Made by a program: the position numbers and the translations under genes. The notes below the pieces were generated by a model. The model saw only the letters and a program-made list of their open reading frames with translations. It made no database searches and was not told the origin of the DNA. Source: Prorocentrum cordatum (taxonomy: Eukaryota; Sar; Dinophyceae; Prorocentrales; Prorocentraceae). From it: a DNA stretch of 64,000 bases. Below, piece after piece: positions 11,640 through 22,400 of the stretch (position 1 is the first letter of the stretch; every line of letters begins with the position of its first letter). The stretch covers positions 106,853 to 170,852 of the forward strand of contig CAUYUJ010016481.1 of NCBI GenBank assembly GCA_963575745.1, given 5' to 3'.

Positions 11640-12080
11640 CGCAACGACAAGTCTTTGTCCTCTTACGAACCCGCGTTTGCACCGCTAGCAGAGCGAGCGA
11701 TCAGCGAAAGCATGTCCGTCTGCCAGAGAAGAGGGGGAGAGGAGGAGGAGGGGGAGGGGGAAGATATGGAGGAGGAGGCGGATGAGGAGGGGAAGGAGGA
11801 GGAGGAGGAGGAGGACGATCGAGAACCTCGAGGAGGCGTAGGAGGTCGAGAAGGACGGGAAGAAAGACCTGAGTGGCTAATTACGCTTCCACCCGTCCCT
11901 CCTGGCATGTGAATGCGGGTGCGCAAGCACACTCCCGCGATCGCAGGTCGGGAGCGTTGGGAAGTGCAGCAACCAAATATCCTGGCGTCTCGGGCTGCGC
12001 GCGGACGCCGTACACTGGCTGCGCAGTGAAAACAAACTGGCTGGCTGGCTGCACTGGCTGGCTGACTGGCTGCACTGACT
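11640..12080. repeat. Purine tract and GGCT-rich spacer
   Basis: A GGA-rich purine run (about 11,729-11,822) is followed by a GCTGGCTG/CACTGGCTG repeat (about 12,030-12,075). Copy 2 has the same sequence with a slightly longer purine run. It lies between the tnp2-like ORF and the intronless ORF at 12,085. Confidence 0.7.
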
Positions 12081-12084
12081 GAAC

Positions 12085-12723
12085 TCACTTGGACTCGACA
12101 TCGGCGCGCTCGATGACTTCGAACACTTCAATCGGATCATCCGCGTCGGAGGTGGCGCTGTAGTCGGTCCAGCCGAAGGGCGCCCACGTAGCGGGATCAT
12201 TGACGTCGAACGCGTTCCAGACAGTTGGCGAGATCCACTTAGAGTCGCCCTTTCGCTGCCAACCGTACTGCACCCGCGTGTCCTCGTCATTTGCATCCCA
12301 CGGCAGCTGGCCACCATGCTCGATGCTCTGCTTCGTGAGCTGCTTGTCGTACTGCTGGGTGAGCTGCACAATCTTGCTGAGCGAATCGCACTGCGTTGCG
12401 GTCTTCCCCTCCGCGGTGCCCATCTTCACGCTGGAGTTGTCGAGCAAGAGGCCCTTGATCTTCTGCAGCTCCATTGTGACCAGGTCGATCCTCGAGTCGT
12501 GGTAGTGCAGGGTGAGCAAGTTGGCCGTTCGCTGCTCCTCTGAGCTGCCAGGGCTGAGCGCCACGTGCTTGGTGTGAGCGATGGCCTTGGTGACTTTCGC
12601 CTTCTGGGCGTGCATCGCCTTGATCGCCTCCGTGATCTTGATGGCCTGCGTTTCCATCTCGTCGGCAAAGCTGTTAGTCGTGATCAGAGCGATCTCGCCA
12701 CTCATGATCGATGATGATGCCAT
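12085..12723 (-). CDS. Intronless ORF of unknown function, copy 1
   Basis: This 212-codon frame starts at a genuine ATG (context CCAGCCATGGCA) and ends at TGA. The product is soluble-looking. An N-terminal half rich in Lys, Ala and Glu is helical (KITEAIKAMHAQKAKVTKAI). The middle is acidic and glutamine-rich (SLSKIVQLTQQYDKQLTKQ), and the C-terminus is tryptophan-containing and acidic (WNAFDVNDPATWAPFGW). I do not recognise a domain. About 75 bp upstream of the ATG lies an 11-base exact match to the spliced-leader core, so it may be a retroposed cDNA. Alternatively its 3' two-thirds could be a last exon of gene 1, but the phase I derived for that junction does not fit. Copy 2 keeps the frame with two amino-acid changes (Thr to Ala, Gly to Asp). 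Confidence 0.6.
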   Translation of the reverse strand: MASSSIMSGEIALITTNSFADEMETQAIKITEAIKAMHAQKAKVTKAIAHTKHVALSPGSSEEQRTANLLTLHYHDSRIDLVTMELQKIKGLLLDNSSVKMGTAEGKTATQCDSLSKIVQLTQQYDKQLTKQSIEHGGQLPWDANDEDTRVQYGWQRKGDSKWISPTVWNAFDVNDPATWAPFGWTDYSATSDADDPIEVFEVIERADVESK

Positions 12724-13600
12724 GGCTGGTACACTGCACTGGCGTCGGTAACCTCCTGGGGAGTAGGTCGCGATTGCTGGCGCAGTTGAACCGAGGGAAA
12801 TGGCTACGTATGAATACGAGAGCCTATGTGTCTGCGTCGTTGCTTTAGCCGTAGTTTCCTTAGTAGCCTCGTGCCCCGTGACCCTGACCGTTGTTTCCAG
12901 GAAGGAGGGGGGCGAGGAGGAGGAGGAGGGGGAGAACGAGGGGGAGGAATGGGGAGGAGGAGGACAATATGGGGGGATGCGGGACGATCTGGAAGGATTA
13001 CCTGAACGGGTTCCTTGGAAGGAATATTTGGTGGTGAGCTCTCTCCACAGCGTTGCGCCCTCATTCTAGACCTAACTGCCACTGCTATGCCACAGTACCA
13101 GAAGACCCCGAAGCCAACGCCCCGACTGGCCCAGAAGGGCACCGCACGGCCCCAGGACTCAGGAGGTGACAAGCTGTTTAGGGGTGTCCCCCCCACGCGT
13201 GCCAGAAGCGTTATTCAATGCACCGCGTGCCTCGCACTTGTGCGCCCAACGTGCAACCCCATATCCTGTGTCATATCCCCCCTTGAACGCATATGCTTTC
13301 TTTGCACTAGTGACCCTTGTCCTACTTAACTAAAGTCACTCACCCCGTACTGCCTCGTGTTCGCGCCGTTTGTGGCAAATTATATATCCGAGCTGAGCAC
13401 ATGACCCGAATGTATTCTGGAACCAGATATAATTTGGTCCGATGCTGGAACCAAATACTTTTGTCCTATCCTGGGCCCTGAACTAGACTCATGGCATCGT
13501 TGTTTGCCTCCACGAGCTCTGCCACAGCGAACGTCATCGAGCCTCGCTGCAAACAGTGAGCACCAGTGAGCCTGGCATCGCTGTCACACTAGGGTACTGC
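12724..13600. other. Spacer with a purine tract
   Basis: This holds the 5' flank of the intronless ORF, a GGA/GGG purine tract near 12,895-12,965, and otherwise ordinary sequence. No exon is supported. CTGGAACCA-type words near 13,430 repeat weakly. Confidence 0.5.
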
Positions 13601-13603
13601 GCG

Positions 13604-13727
13604 TGCTCATCGAACGCTCGCTGGAAACAATGAGCCTCGATGAGCGATCATCGAACGCTCACTGGAAACAGTGAGCTTCGATGACCGCTCGTCGAACGCT
13701 CGCTGGAACCAGTGAGCCTCGATGAGC
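13604..13727. repeat. Three tandem foldback units with GAAA-type loops
   Basis: There are three successive inverted repeats of about 40 bp (13604-13644, 13647-13684, 13686-13727), each of the form TCATCGAACGCTCACTG, loop, CAGTGAGCTTCGATGA. The middle unit is nearly perfect, with one bulged base and a GAAA loop. The outer units have GAAA- or GAAC-type loops and a few mismatches. Copy 2 has the same three units at about 35,019-35,142. Confidence 0.8.
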
Positions 13728-13847
13728 TTCGCTGCTAGTCAGTTCGCCAGGCTAACTTGAAATTGAAATGCGCGTGCATTTCAGTGGCAAAGCGCGCACG
13801 GATCTGCGCAACGAGCAGTACCATGAGCTTTCATTGCGAGCGCCTAA

Positions 13848-14115
13848 CAGACAGACAGACACACACACAACCATCGCTCGCTAGCGATCACTGCGACAGA
13901 CAGACAGACACATAACCATGAATACATACGAACGTACACACATACATATGTATGCATACCTATAGGTGTACCTATACCTGTACATGTAAACATGTATGTA
14001 TGTGTATGTGGTACACACATACGTACACACGCATGCAATATACATGTGCATGTGCACATATGAGCTTACACACCACCATACATGTATACCTATCTACACA
14101 TACACATACAAATGT
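13848..14115. repeat. Microsatellite cluster (CAGA)n and (CATA)n
   Basis: CAGACAGA stretches and an imperfect alternation of CATA, TGTA and CACA words run for about 270 bp, just before the last exon of gene 1. The same cluster is at about 35,263-35,530. Confidence 0.85.
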
Positions 14116-14232
14116 ATTGCACATAGTGCCCAGCCATGATCACATCAATTTCGAGCAGTGCCCAGATCCGTATGACGCCCCTCAAGCGGCGGAGACTCAC
14201 ACGTGCAGGAATATGATCCCCCCTGCAACCAT

Positions 14233-16328
14233 CTACGAAACTATCTTCAGCGGCTTCACGGCAGCGAGCGCATTGTGCATGTTGTTGCAGGCCTTCTGCA
14301 TCCCCACCAGCGACGGGCTCTCCTCTGTCTTCAAGTCCCCGAGCACGTTGCGGTTCTTGCGGACGTCCGTGAGCACCTGGCATCGGCACGGGCAGTCCCC
14401 AGTTCGTGAGCTCCTACCCCCAGGGGGTCGCAAGAATTCATGGGGTGATCCCTTTGCTCGAGCATTAGGCTACGTCGAATTGCGAATTGCAGGGCCGACG
14501 CAAACTGGTTAATAGCATAACGCTTAGGGTGTAGGGTTTAGAGATTAGGGTGTAGGGTGTTGGGTGCGTGACCGGTGCTGGTCCTACGCTTGCTCCTACT
14601 TATATGCGTGTCCCTCGCGTGCATGTACTGGTTGGGGTTGGCGTGAGGGGGCGCGGGGGGCGGTGCGGAGTGGGTAGAGGATGGGTGTACGCACCCCACT
14701 TGCCCATGTCATATCCACGTGCCTGCCTGCACTCTCGTGGAGGGCGAGGCGGAGTTGGAGGGAGCGGGGGGTGGGGGGTGGGGGGGGGCTCGTCTGAACG
14801 ATGGAAGGGAGGGGGGAGGCAGAGGAGGACAAGGGTGCACTGGCGCCTTCTTGGCCTTCTCGAGCTGGTCCTTCTTGACCTTGTTCGCAGCCTTCTTGAT
14901 GTCCTGCTGGAGCTTCTCCACGAGGCCCTGGGCAAGGGGCGAAGGCGAAACGCACTGCGAGCGAGAGGGCGCGCCCACGTGAAAGCTCGAGTGAGGGGAT
15001 CGACTACGTAATTGATGCGCACCGAAATTGGCGCGCCCTTCGAAACTACAAAAATTAAATCTGCTGGTCCTCACAACTGCGGTGTATTCCACACTTTGTT
15101 TCGTAGATCCGAAGGACGCGCCATTGGGGTACGCCAAATATGTAGTAGACCCCCTAAGCGAAACGCTGGGAAAACAAAAGAACGCGGAGCAGCACGTGGC
15201 GGCCACGTGGGGAATGCCGAAATGGGCGACGAGGGCACGCGTTGCATGCGTGGCGGGAATCCCGAGGAGGCGCGCGACGGTCAGCTTAGACCGCATGCGA
15301 ACAACAACCATCCACGGACACGCGCATGTCCTGAACGACGGCCAGCCAGGATGCGACATGTTTGCAATTGCCAGGGCGCCGTCGAGGCGAGGTACATGTT
15401 CGACATGGTCTCGACGGCGACCTGGTAGTTCATCATCTGCGGCTTGCCCATCGCAAGCACGTCCTGCCAGTCGGAGATCTTGACCGACTTGGCCTCGCTG
15501 ACAAGCGGTGGCAAACAGCTCCGTGGCCCGTCCAGAAGGCCCAACCCAGTGAAGGAGGGGGCGAACAAGTGGGGGGGGTGGAGGGGGTACGCGGGGGCGG
15601 GCGCGCAGGAAGCAGGACGAACACACGCGTTGGAGGGAGGGCGGTGGGCGATGGCAGCATGGCGGGTGGGAGGATGCGCGGGGCGACGGGGGGGGGGGCA
15701 GGACGAAGAGTGGGGCGCGTGGGTTCACGCGCGGTGGCGCGGAGGAGTTGAGAGTGCGAGGAGGTGGGGGCGAGGAAGCGGGTTGGGGCGAGTCGGAGGA
15801 GCAGGAGGAAATAATCGGAGGATGCGGAGGTGGAGAAAGATGATGACAGCGACGGTGGGAAGCAACCACCCGCGCCTTCGGCTTCGCTGCAGCTCCGCGA
15901 CCGCGACCACGACCGCGGCTGCGATTCTGACTGCCTGTCTCCTCGGGCTCATCATCCTGCTCGTCGTTGCTCTCGTAGCCCATGTTCTGGAAATCGCCTC
16001 TAGATGTTGTATATGTCGCCATCGGTCCAAGCAGCAACGTAGCTCCTGACGCAATCCTGCCAGGTGGTGCCACATGGCGCACCATGGTTACCATGGACCG
16101 ATGGGTCTGCGAACGATCGGCGGCCAGTTCACCCAGCCCAGCAGCAAAACAACACAACTACGCCGCCGTCAACGCTAAGCTCTGTCGCGGTCTTCTCAAT
16201 GCTCTCCCATCTTGCCCTCTCTCGTGCTCTCTCTCTCTCTTTCTCGTTTGACCACCCCTCGTGTTCTCTCTCTCTCTCTCTCTCTCCCCCTCTCTCTCTT
16301 CTCTCTCTCTCTCTCTATATCTTCTCTG

Positions 16329-16361
<33 letters not shown>

Positions 16362-19300
16362 TCTACTCTCCTCTCTTCTCTCTCTCTCTCTCTCTCCCCC
16401 CCCCTCCCCCCCCCCCCCCCCCCCCCCCCCCCTCTCTCTCTCTCCATCGCCCTCCGCCCCCCGTGTGCACGAATGCATGTACACCTGCACCTAAATACAC
16501 GCATACATGCAATCATGTTTACATGTCTATGTGTATACATATAAGTAGTAGCCATAGCTCTCCCTCTCTGTTTCAGATCGGGCTGTCGCTCCCCAATATC
16601 TTTGCACGTGTGCGCATGTACTTCTACCTGTGCATATGCAGCACAGTGCACATGCGTGCAACCACCACCCACAGACAACACACATCATGTGTGTACACAC
16701 ATGTGCCGTAGATGTAGGTACTTTTGTGTATATATACACATACATACACAATGCCCGACACCCCCTACCCGCTTCGCGCACGCGTGGCAGCAAGAGCCCC
16801 GCTGCAACTGGCAGCGCATGGCCAACAGCTACTAGCAACGCATCGCGCTGGCCCCTCCTCTCTATGCACCTCTGACACCGCCAGCTGCAGTGGGGCTCGT
16901 CACACTACCACAGGCACTGCCAGACACTACCAGTTGCCATGCCTCTCGCTGAGCATTCTGAAACTACTAAACAAGTCAATCCTCTGCGGATGTCCTCGAC
17001 CATCTTGGCGGGCCCCAGACCAGACGACAGGTTTTGGAACTCGTCGTTGTCAATGGCCTTCCTGCCGCGCGCGGTGCCGACCTTGTCGCGCCTGAACGAT
17101 TTCTCGTGCTCGTCCTCCACGTCAAGGTATTGCCTCCTCTTGGGATGGGCTGGGTCGCGCCTGACCTGGGCTGCAGACCAGCGAGAATTCACCCTCCTCA
17201 GGGTGGAATGAGGAGGGGGGCTGCCAAACAGGATGGGAAGAGAAAGGTGGTCCATCCGCATCCTTCTTGCCTCTCCTCCTCCTCGTCGTCTTCCTCCTCC
17301 TCCTCCTCTGCACCCCCCTCGTTACTGGTTCATCCTGGGGCCTGGGCTGTTGGTCAACGAGAAATCCAACCCGTCCAAATTGAAGGATGGTGGGATTGAC
17401 GGAAAGGATTTGGAGGAGGAAGGTGGTCCATCCTCCTCCGATTTGTCCCTCCTCCTCTTCCCCCCCCCCTCATCCCCCCTTTTTCTCACTCTTTGTTCCC
17501 ACCCCTTCATCGCTGATCCCTCTCGGGATTGCCTGGGCCGCACTCGGCCCGCGCTACTCTCCAACGGGAAATGGCACCGCCCTCTCGATGGAAGGAGGGG
17601 GTGCATTAGAACGATGCTGGGTGGAAGGTGGCCCATCCTCCTCCGCCTTGCCCCCCCCATCCCCCCCCCCCCCCCCCTCGTTTGGCAACTCCTTGTTAGT
17701 TGGCATCCAGTGCAACCTTGATGGATCCAGCCTCCAGCCGCTCCTCCGCCTCCTCCTCGCCGTATTTGTCCAGCATCTGCTTCCACGGCTTCCAGACCGA
17801 CTTGCGCTTGATGCCCTCGCTGGTCGTGGTGCTGACCGAGAGCTCCCAGAAGGCCTCCTGCATCGAGGGGCCCTGCAGAGCTGCGATGTTTATCCTGAGC
17901 GCTTCGGAGATCACGCGCGGGTCTAGATCTGCCAGAGCCCTCGTGCCCATTCATCTGGGGGCGGGGAGAGAGAGGGATGGGGACGTGCTGGGACACCCAG
18001 GGGGCAGCCGCTAGAGCTGTCAAGATGTTTCGGTTCCGAGGGTTTAGCAGTCAGGGTCGCGTTCATCCGCGGGCCAGGAAGAGGAGGGGGGGCGTGCAGG
18101 GGAAGGACACAGCTGCGCGTCAAGGGGATGTTCAACTACGACGCTACGTGCGAGTGTGCACGGATGCCCCTGGACATGGAAACCGATTGCACTTGGCTTG
18201 GTGGGCGAGCATGTCGTGGCGCGATATTGGCCGACGTAGAGTAAGCGAGGTTGGGTAAGTAGATGCAATTGGCCAGATGTGGTGGCGGGTGGTTTAGGGA
18301 TGCGCCTGAGGCAGACATCGATAGAGTCGGCTGGATGAGCGGGTTCGGTGGGGCAGCTGGACGGGCGTGCGAGGTGTGACAGATAGATGGTTGGATGGGA
18401 CGACCCACGCAACTTGCCGACTTATGCTGTGCGTAATAATTGCATGGATGATGTTGATATGGGTAGGGCAGGAAGGAAACTACAAACAAACACCGGATGC
18501 ATCCTTGAGCCATGCCATCACGTACCCGAGCTTCGCCTTGTTCTTCCCCTCCCGCACTCCCAACTTGTCGGCCTCCTCGAAGGCCGTGGAGACACGATCG
18601 TTGCCTTTGCGGGCCGTCCTGAACTGGTTGTGCAGGAGCTTCACCTCCTCGGCTGTAAAGATGGCGCGCAGCTGGGTCGGATCCATCCCGTCGCCATACT
18701 GCCTGGCAAGATGTTTTGATGCTGCACCGTCGCAAGCGCACGCGAGCGCGCGCTCGCGGTCGGGCTAAAATGGACGGCGACGGGAACGATGGGGATACGT
18801 CCGATTTCGTTTAATCGGCACCTGTGTTTGGCATCGTCTTCGCCACCCTGTTGATGCCCCACGGCGTCGACAGGGTGGCGAAGACGATCGCAAGCATCGC
18901 AGTCATCGCATCCTACTTCGCGTCGGCCTGCTAAGTACCCACGTCATTATATTTGCCCCTGATATCGCCCCCACGTTTGGCCCGATCACAAGCGCGCGCT
19001 CGCTCTCGCGACGGTGCGAACATTCAAAACGCAAGCCTGAAGAGCTCCTTCTTCTCGTTGAACGACTTGCCCTCCGCCTTGCGGACCAGCTCTGCGGTGG
19101 ATTTCCTGCTCGATGGGTGTTTGTTTCACGTCATCTGGCATGTGAGCGCACGACGGGATGACCACGATGAGGCGACGACGAGGAGGGAGAGGTGGACAGG
19201 GCACAGGGCGGGCGGGCTGAAGAGTTACCAAGAACAATCACTGCACGCAGTCGCGCACGACTCAGCGCGCAGGGCATCGGGGCCGCCGATGCCCGTCCAG

Positions 19301-19882
19301 TCCCCCAGTCCAACAAATTGGATTCGTCGAGGAGGGGGGGGGAACGACCTGCACTATTGGACGGAGAGGTTTCGTGGCATCGCATGGAACGGCTGTTATT
19401 GCGACGAGGCCTGGGTGGCCCAACTCATCTACATCGAACCAAATTCTGGAACAACAACATTGCTCAAAACCGCGTGCACTCTCCGCTCTCTATTCAATGT
19501 GCTTCTACGAACCGCTTTAATAACATCCAGATGTCCCCTTGTCACCGTACACGGCCAATGTGAGCTCGCCCTTGCCCTTGCTCTTGCCCTTCTGCTTCGA
19601 CTGCGCGACGCCCCGCTTCTTCGGCTGCGCCTGCGTCTTGGTGGCCTTCTTCAAGTTGGCCTGACAATGAGGGTGCACGAAATGCAAATTCACGTGCGCG
19701 GCAGCCGTTGCGAGCAACCCCTTTCCAGGTTGCAAACTGACGCGGCGCCCAAAACACTGCGTCAGATCGCAACCTTAAAAGGGGCAGCTCGCACCGCCTG
19801 CCGCACCATCCAACTGGTCACAACGGGACCCAAAACGTACCTTGATCACTGGAGCACCCCGTTTCGAGCCCTTGGGAGGCAT
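14233..19882 (-). CDS. Gene 1, copy 1: ten-exon dinoflagellate gene of unknown function
   Basis: My model (minus strand) has exons 19882-19841, 19660-19551, 19105-19037, 18702-18494, 17928-17717, 17165-16983, 15997-15870, 15493-15422, 14927-14847 and 14376-14233, with phases consistent across the joins. The start ATG has context TCCACCATGCC and reads MPPKGSKRGAPVIK. A Lys/Gln-rich low-complexity stretch follows (KQKGKSKGKGE). Next come EKKELF, DGMDPTQLRAIFTAEEV, an acidic-basic segment with MLDKYGEEEAEERLEAG and RRDPAHPKRRQYLDVEDE, an RG-rich linker (SRGRGRGRGAA), ISDWQDVLAMGKPQMM, and a Lys-rich coil ending KPLKIVS. The KYG-then-RRDPxHP pattern is typical of multicopy dinoflagellate proteins of unknown role. 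Introns 3 and 9 use GC donors, and intron 6 is best explained by a GA donor inside a shared AGAGG. The 3' limit is less certain than the start. Confidence 0.6.
14524..14565 (+). repeat. Interstitial telomere-like TTAGGG/GTAGGG run
   Basis: About 42 bp of degenerate TTAGGG, GTAGGG and GTTTAG words lie inside intron 9 of gene 1. It is too short and impure to be a telomere. The copy-2 equivalent is 35,939-35,980. Confidence 0.7.
16215..16444. repeat. (TC)n tract with C runs, intron of gene 1
   Basis: CT dinucleotides are interrupted by TATATC, TTCTAC and a C run of about 28. In copy 2 (37,635-37,836) the tract is almost pure TC with a single short C run, so this is the most rapidly changing part of the unit. 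Confidence 0.95.
18833..18888. repeat. Perfect 19-bp inverted repeat in intron 3 of gene 1
   Basis: The arms ATCGTCTTCGCCACCCTGT (18833-18851) and its exact complement (18870-18888) flank an 18-base loop. Copy 2 has the identical structure at 40,223-40,278. It lies in the intron between the EKKELF exon and the DGMDPTQL exon. Confidence 0.9.
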
Positions 19883-20219
19883 GGTGGAATAGACCAGCGC
19901 ACCGAGGGTAGAATCGAGAATCTGCTCGGCGGCCCCGCCTGGAGCCAAAACAACTCGAACACACCGCCACTGAAGTTGGCCAGGGGTAGTTTTTGAGCGT
20001 GTTCAGTGACTGTGTTGCAGTATTATGCGTGCGGGGTTCACGCCACAGTGATACAAATACGTGCACGTGTGCCGCATTCACCAAACAGTACAATCCTAAT
20101 TGCGTGTGCTGGGGCATAGCCAGGCCATGCAATTGATAACACATGAGCGCTTATTTAAACGGATTCACACACAATTAGCCACCAGGTTTGAACATATATT
20201 TTACATATAAAAGCTAAGC

Positions 20220-20361
20220 GACAAACGTTTGCCAAACGTTTGTCAAACGTTTGCCAAACGTTTGTCTCGAACGACAAACGTTTGTCAAAAACGACAAACG
20301 TTTGTCATGTGTGACAAACGTTTGACAAACGTTTGACAAACGTTTGACAAACGTTTGTCAC
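20220..20361. repeat. Intergenic array of ten AAACGTTT palindromes
   Basis: Ten copies of the 11-bp unit occur in groups of four, one, one and four. Most are in the form ACAAACGTTTG(T/C)C. The array lies between the start of gene 1 and the 3' end of gene 2, with AT-rich DNA (TATATTTTACATATAAAA) on the gene 1 side. Copy 2 has the same array at 41,610-41,751. It may be a promoter-proximal or boundary element for gene 1; that is inference from position only. Confidence 0.9.
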
Positions 20362-21168
20362 AGTGTTCTGCACATGCAAATGTGATGCACATACGTGGTG
20401 ATTAATTGTTCACATAACTGAGTTTTAGACATTTGAATTCTGAACATTTGCGACACATGTGCACGCACATGTACGCATGCACAACCCACATAACGCATTG
20501 CGCAGGTATCGCCCATGCGTGAAACTATGCTTGCACGTGTTGATCTGACTGGGCGATCCCTCCGTATATATTGTTTTATTCGGCGATCGTTAGTGAGATG
20601 CCCGAGCTCCTATAGTAAATTGACGCCCGCCGTTTGTATTGTGCTCGATGCCTCACCTGAACCTTAGATTAATTCCCCCTCTCGATCAGCGACAGCATAT
20701 GTTATGCATTACGATTTACGGCACGTGGACACCTGGTGACCCGACCACCCAAAATTGCAATATGGCGCCACCTTGTCTCATGGTTGGCGCGTTGACATTA
20801 GACTTTCTGGCCCCGCGGGCGTCCACTGGCGATGTGGAGGATTGCGAGGAAGATCAGGGGAGACTGACCAATGTATGGGAGACGATGATGAGCACGGAAA
20901 AGGAACGTTGAAATAATTGCGATGCCACCGCGTTTTGGAACGAGAGTTCTCTAGAGGGGGTGATGGGGGGGGGTGGCATGACCAGGATTCACGGGTTACC
21001 AAACCGATCGACGTCACCTTGCTCTCCGTATCTCCTGCAGTCGGGGCGCTGACCTAAGGAACCCTAAATCAGGAACGGGAGCCCCTTTCCCACGCGGTAA
21101 ACTTCGGCGTTCAATCGAAAGCTTATTGACAACCTGAAGGAGGATGTGACGCACTCGAGGGACACCAA
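20362..21168. other. Spacer between gene 2 and gene 1
   Basis: No gene is supported here. A plus-strand frame at 20,639-20,911 is open in both copies but changes Gln to Pro and Val to Lys between them, and it has no recognisable content. Confidence 0.5.
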
Positions 21169-21770
21169 TCACCCCCCCAACGAAATGTGTTCCGTATTCA
21201 ACGCCCCGACTGTCATGTCCAAAAGAAATCTGAAACGCGTATTTCCTCGACCCTGGGGCCAGCAAGGTGCACATCGGAGATCCTGGCTCAGTTCGACGAT
21301 CCTGAGACTTGTTCGACATCGGCCGATGAGTCCGAGCGCATCGTGGTACACGCCACATCCATATCGAGAGCGCTCCTGCTCTTCAGGCATAGCATGTTCA
21401 GACTCTGAGAGTCGCATAAGTACCTGCAAAAAAGAAACCAAACGTGCACATTACAGACAACTCGCAATCGAATCGCAGTGCCTGTCGATCCTGCAGCGTG
21501 CATCCCTGTGCAGCCCCCAGTCGCGACACATAGCATGCCACGTCGCTGCAAAGACGCTGACATCACATATAATGTACACTCGAAAACTGCGACAGCTAGA
21601 TCAATCCCGATCGGCTGCCAACATCTGGGCACGGAGCAGCACAGTGGAGCTCTTGCTCAGCTTCTTAGAGCAAGACCGCTTCATTATGCTCATGAGAAGC
21701 TCAGCGTGCTTCGGGGTATGCGACGCGCTGCACTCTACGAAAAGACGGCGCTTCTGCTCATCATCGAAAA

Positions 21771-21922
21771 ACAGAGAGTAACTCTTGTGAGTCCCGTACA
21801 CAGCAACGATGTCACCCATGATCGGGTGCTTCCAGCTCCTGACCAAACAGAGAGTAACTCTTGTGAGTCCCGTACACAGCAACGATGTCACCCATGATCG
21901 GGTGCTTCCAGCTCCTGACCAG
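21771..21922. repeat. 76-bp tandem duplication private to copy 1
   Basis: Two adjacent copies of a 76-bp segment start at ACAGAGAGTA (21771 and 21847). Copy 2 has a single copy (about 43,161-43,236). Because 76 is not a multiple of three, it shifts the frame of the gene 2 exon that encodes WKHPIMGDIVAVYG. Confidence 0.95.
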
Positions 21923-22244
21923 GGGCTCGCTGTCCACGGCACCAGTCTCCTCGATCAACGTCTTGGAGGTGGCTTCCTTGGGCGTCTTCTGGATGGTGAC
22001 CTTCTCAGTGGGCGTCTTCTGGATGGTGGCCTTCTGCTTGAGCGTCTTCTGGATGACGGCCTTCTCCTTCCTCGTCATCTGGATGGTGACCTTCTCCTTC
22101 TGGATGGTGGCCGTCTCCTTCTGGGTGGTGGTCTTCTCCTTCTTCAGCTGCTGGACGGCGGCCTCTCAGCAACAGCGGCGGGTTGGGGGCGAGGCGCCGC
22201 GGCTGCTTCCTTCTATTCGCCCCCCCCCCTCCTCAATATCCTCC

Positions 22245-22400
22245 TCAGCATCATCACCACCATCATCATAATCATCGTCAGCATCATCATCACCATCATC
22301 AGTATCATCGTCATCATCATCATCATCATCATCATCTTCATAATCACCACCACACTCAGCATTATCAGTCTCATCATCACCGCCCTCCCCACCTCTGCTA
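22245..22400. repeat. Intronic (CAT)n tract in gene 2
   Basis: An imperfect CAT tract on the plus strand, (ATG)n in the sense of gene 2, sits in the intron between the exons at 22,799-22,641 and 22,162-21,607. Confidence 0.9.

Noticed and set aside
14709-16157. 482-codon minus-strand frame as a single gene
   Set aside because: It runs through three splice-bounded exons and their introns by chance. The exons themselves use the phases given in the gene 1 model.
18953-19996. 347-codon plus-strand frame conserved in both copies
   Set aside because: It lies antisense to gene 1 exons that have good splice sites and a Kozak-like start. Conservation only reflects the duplication.
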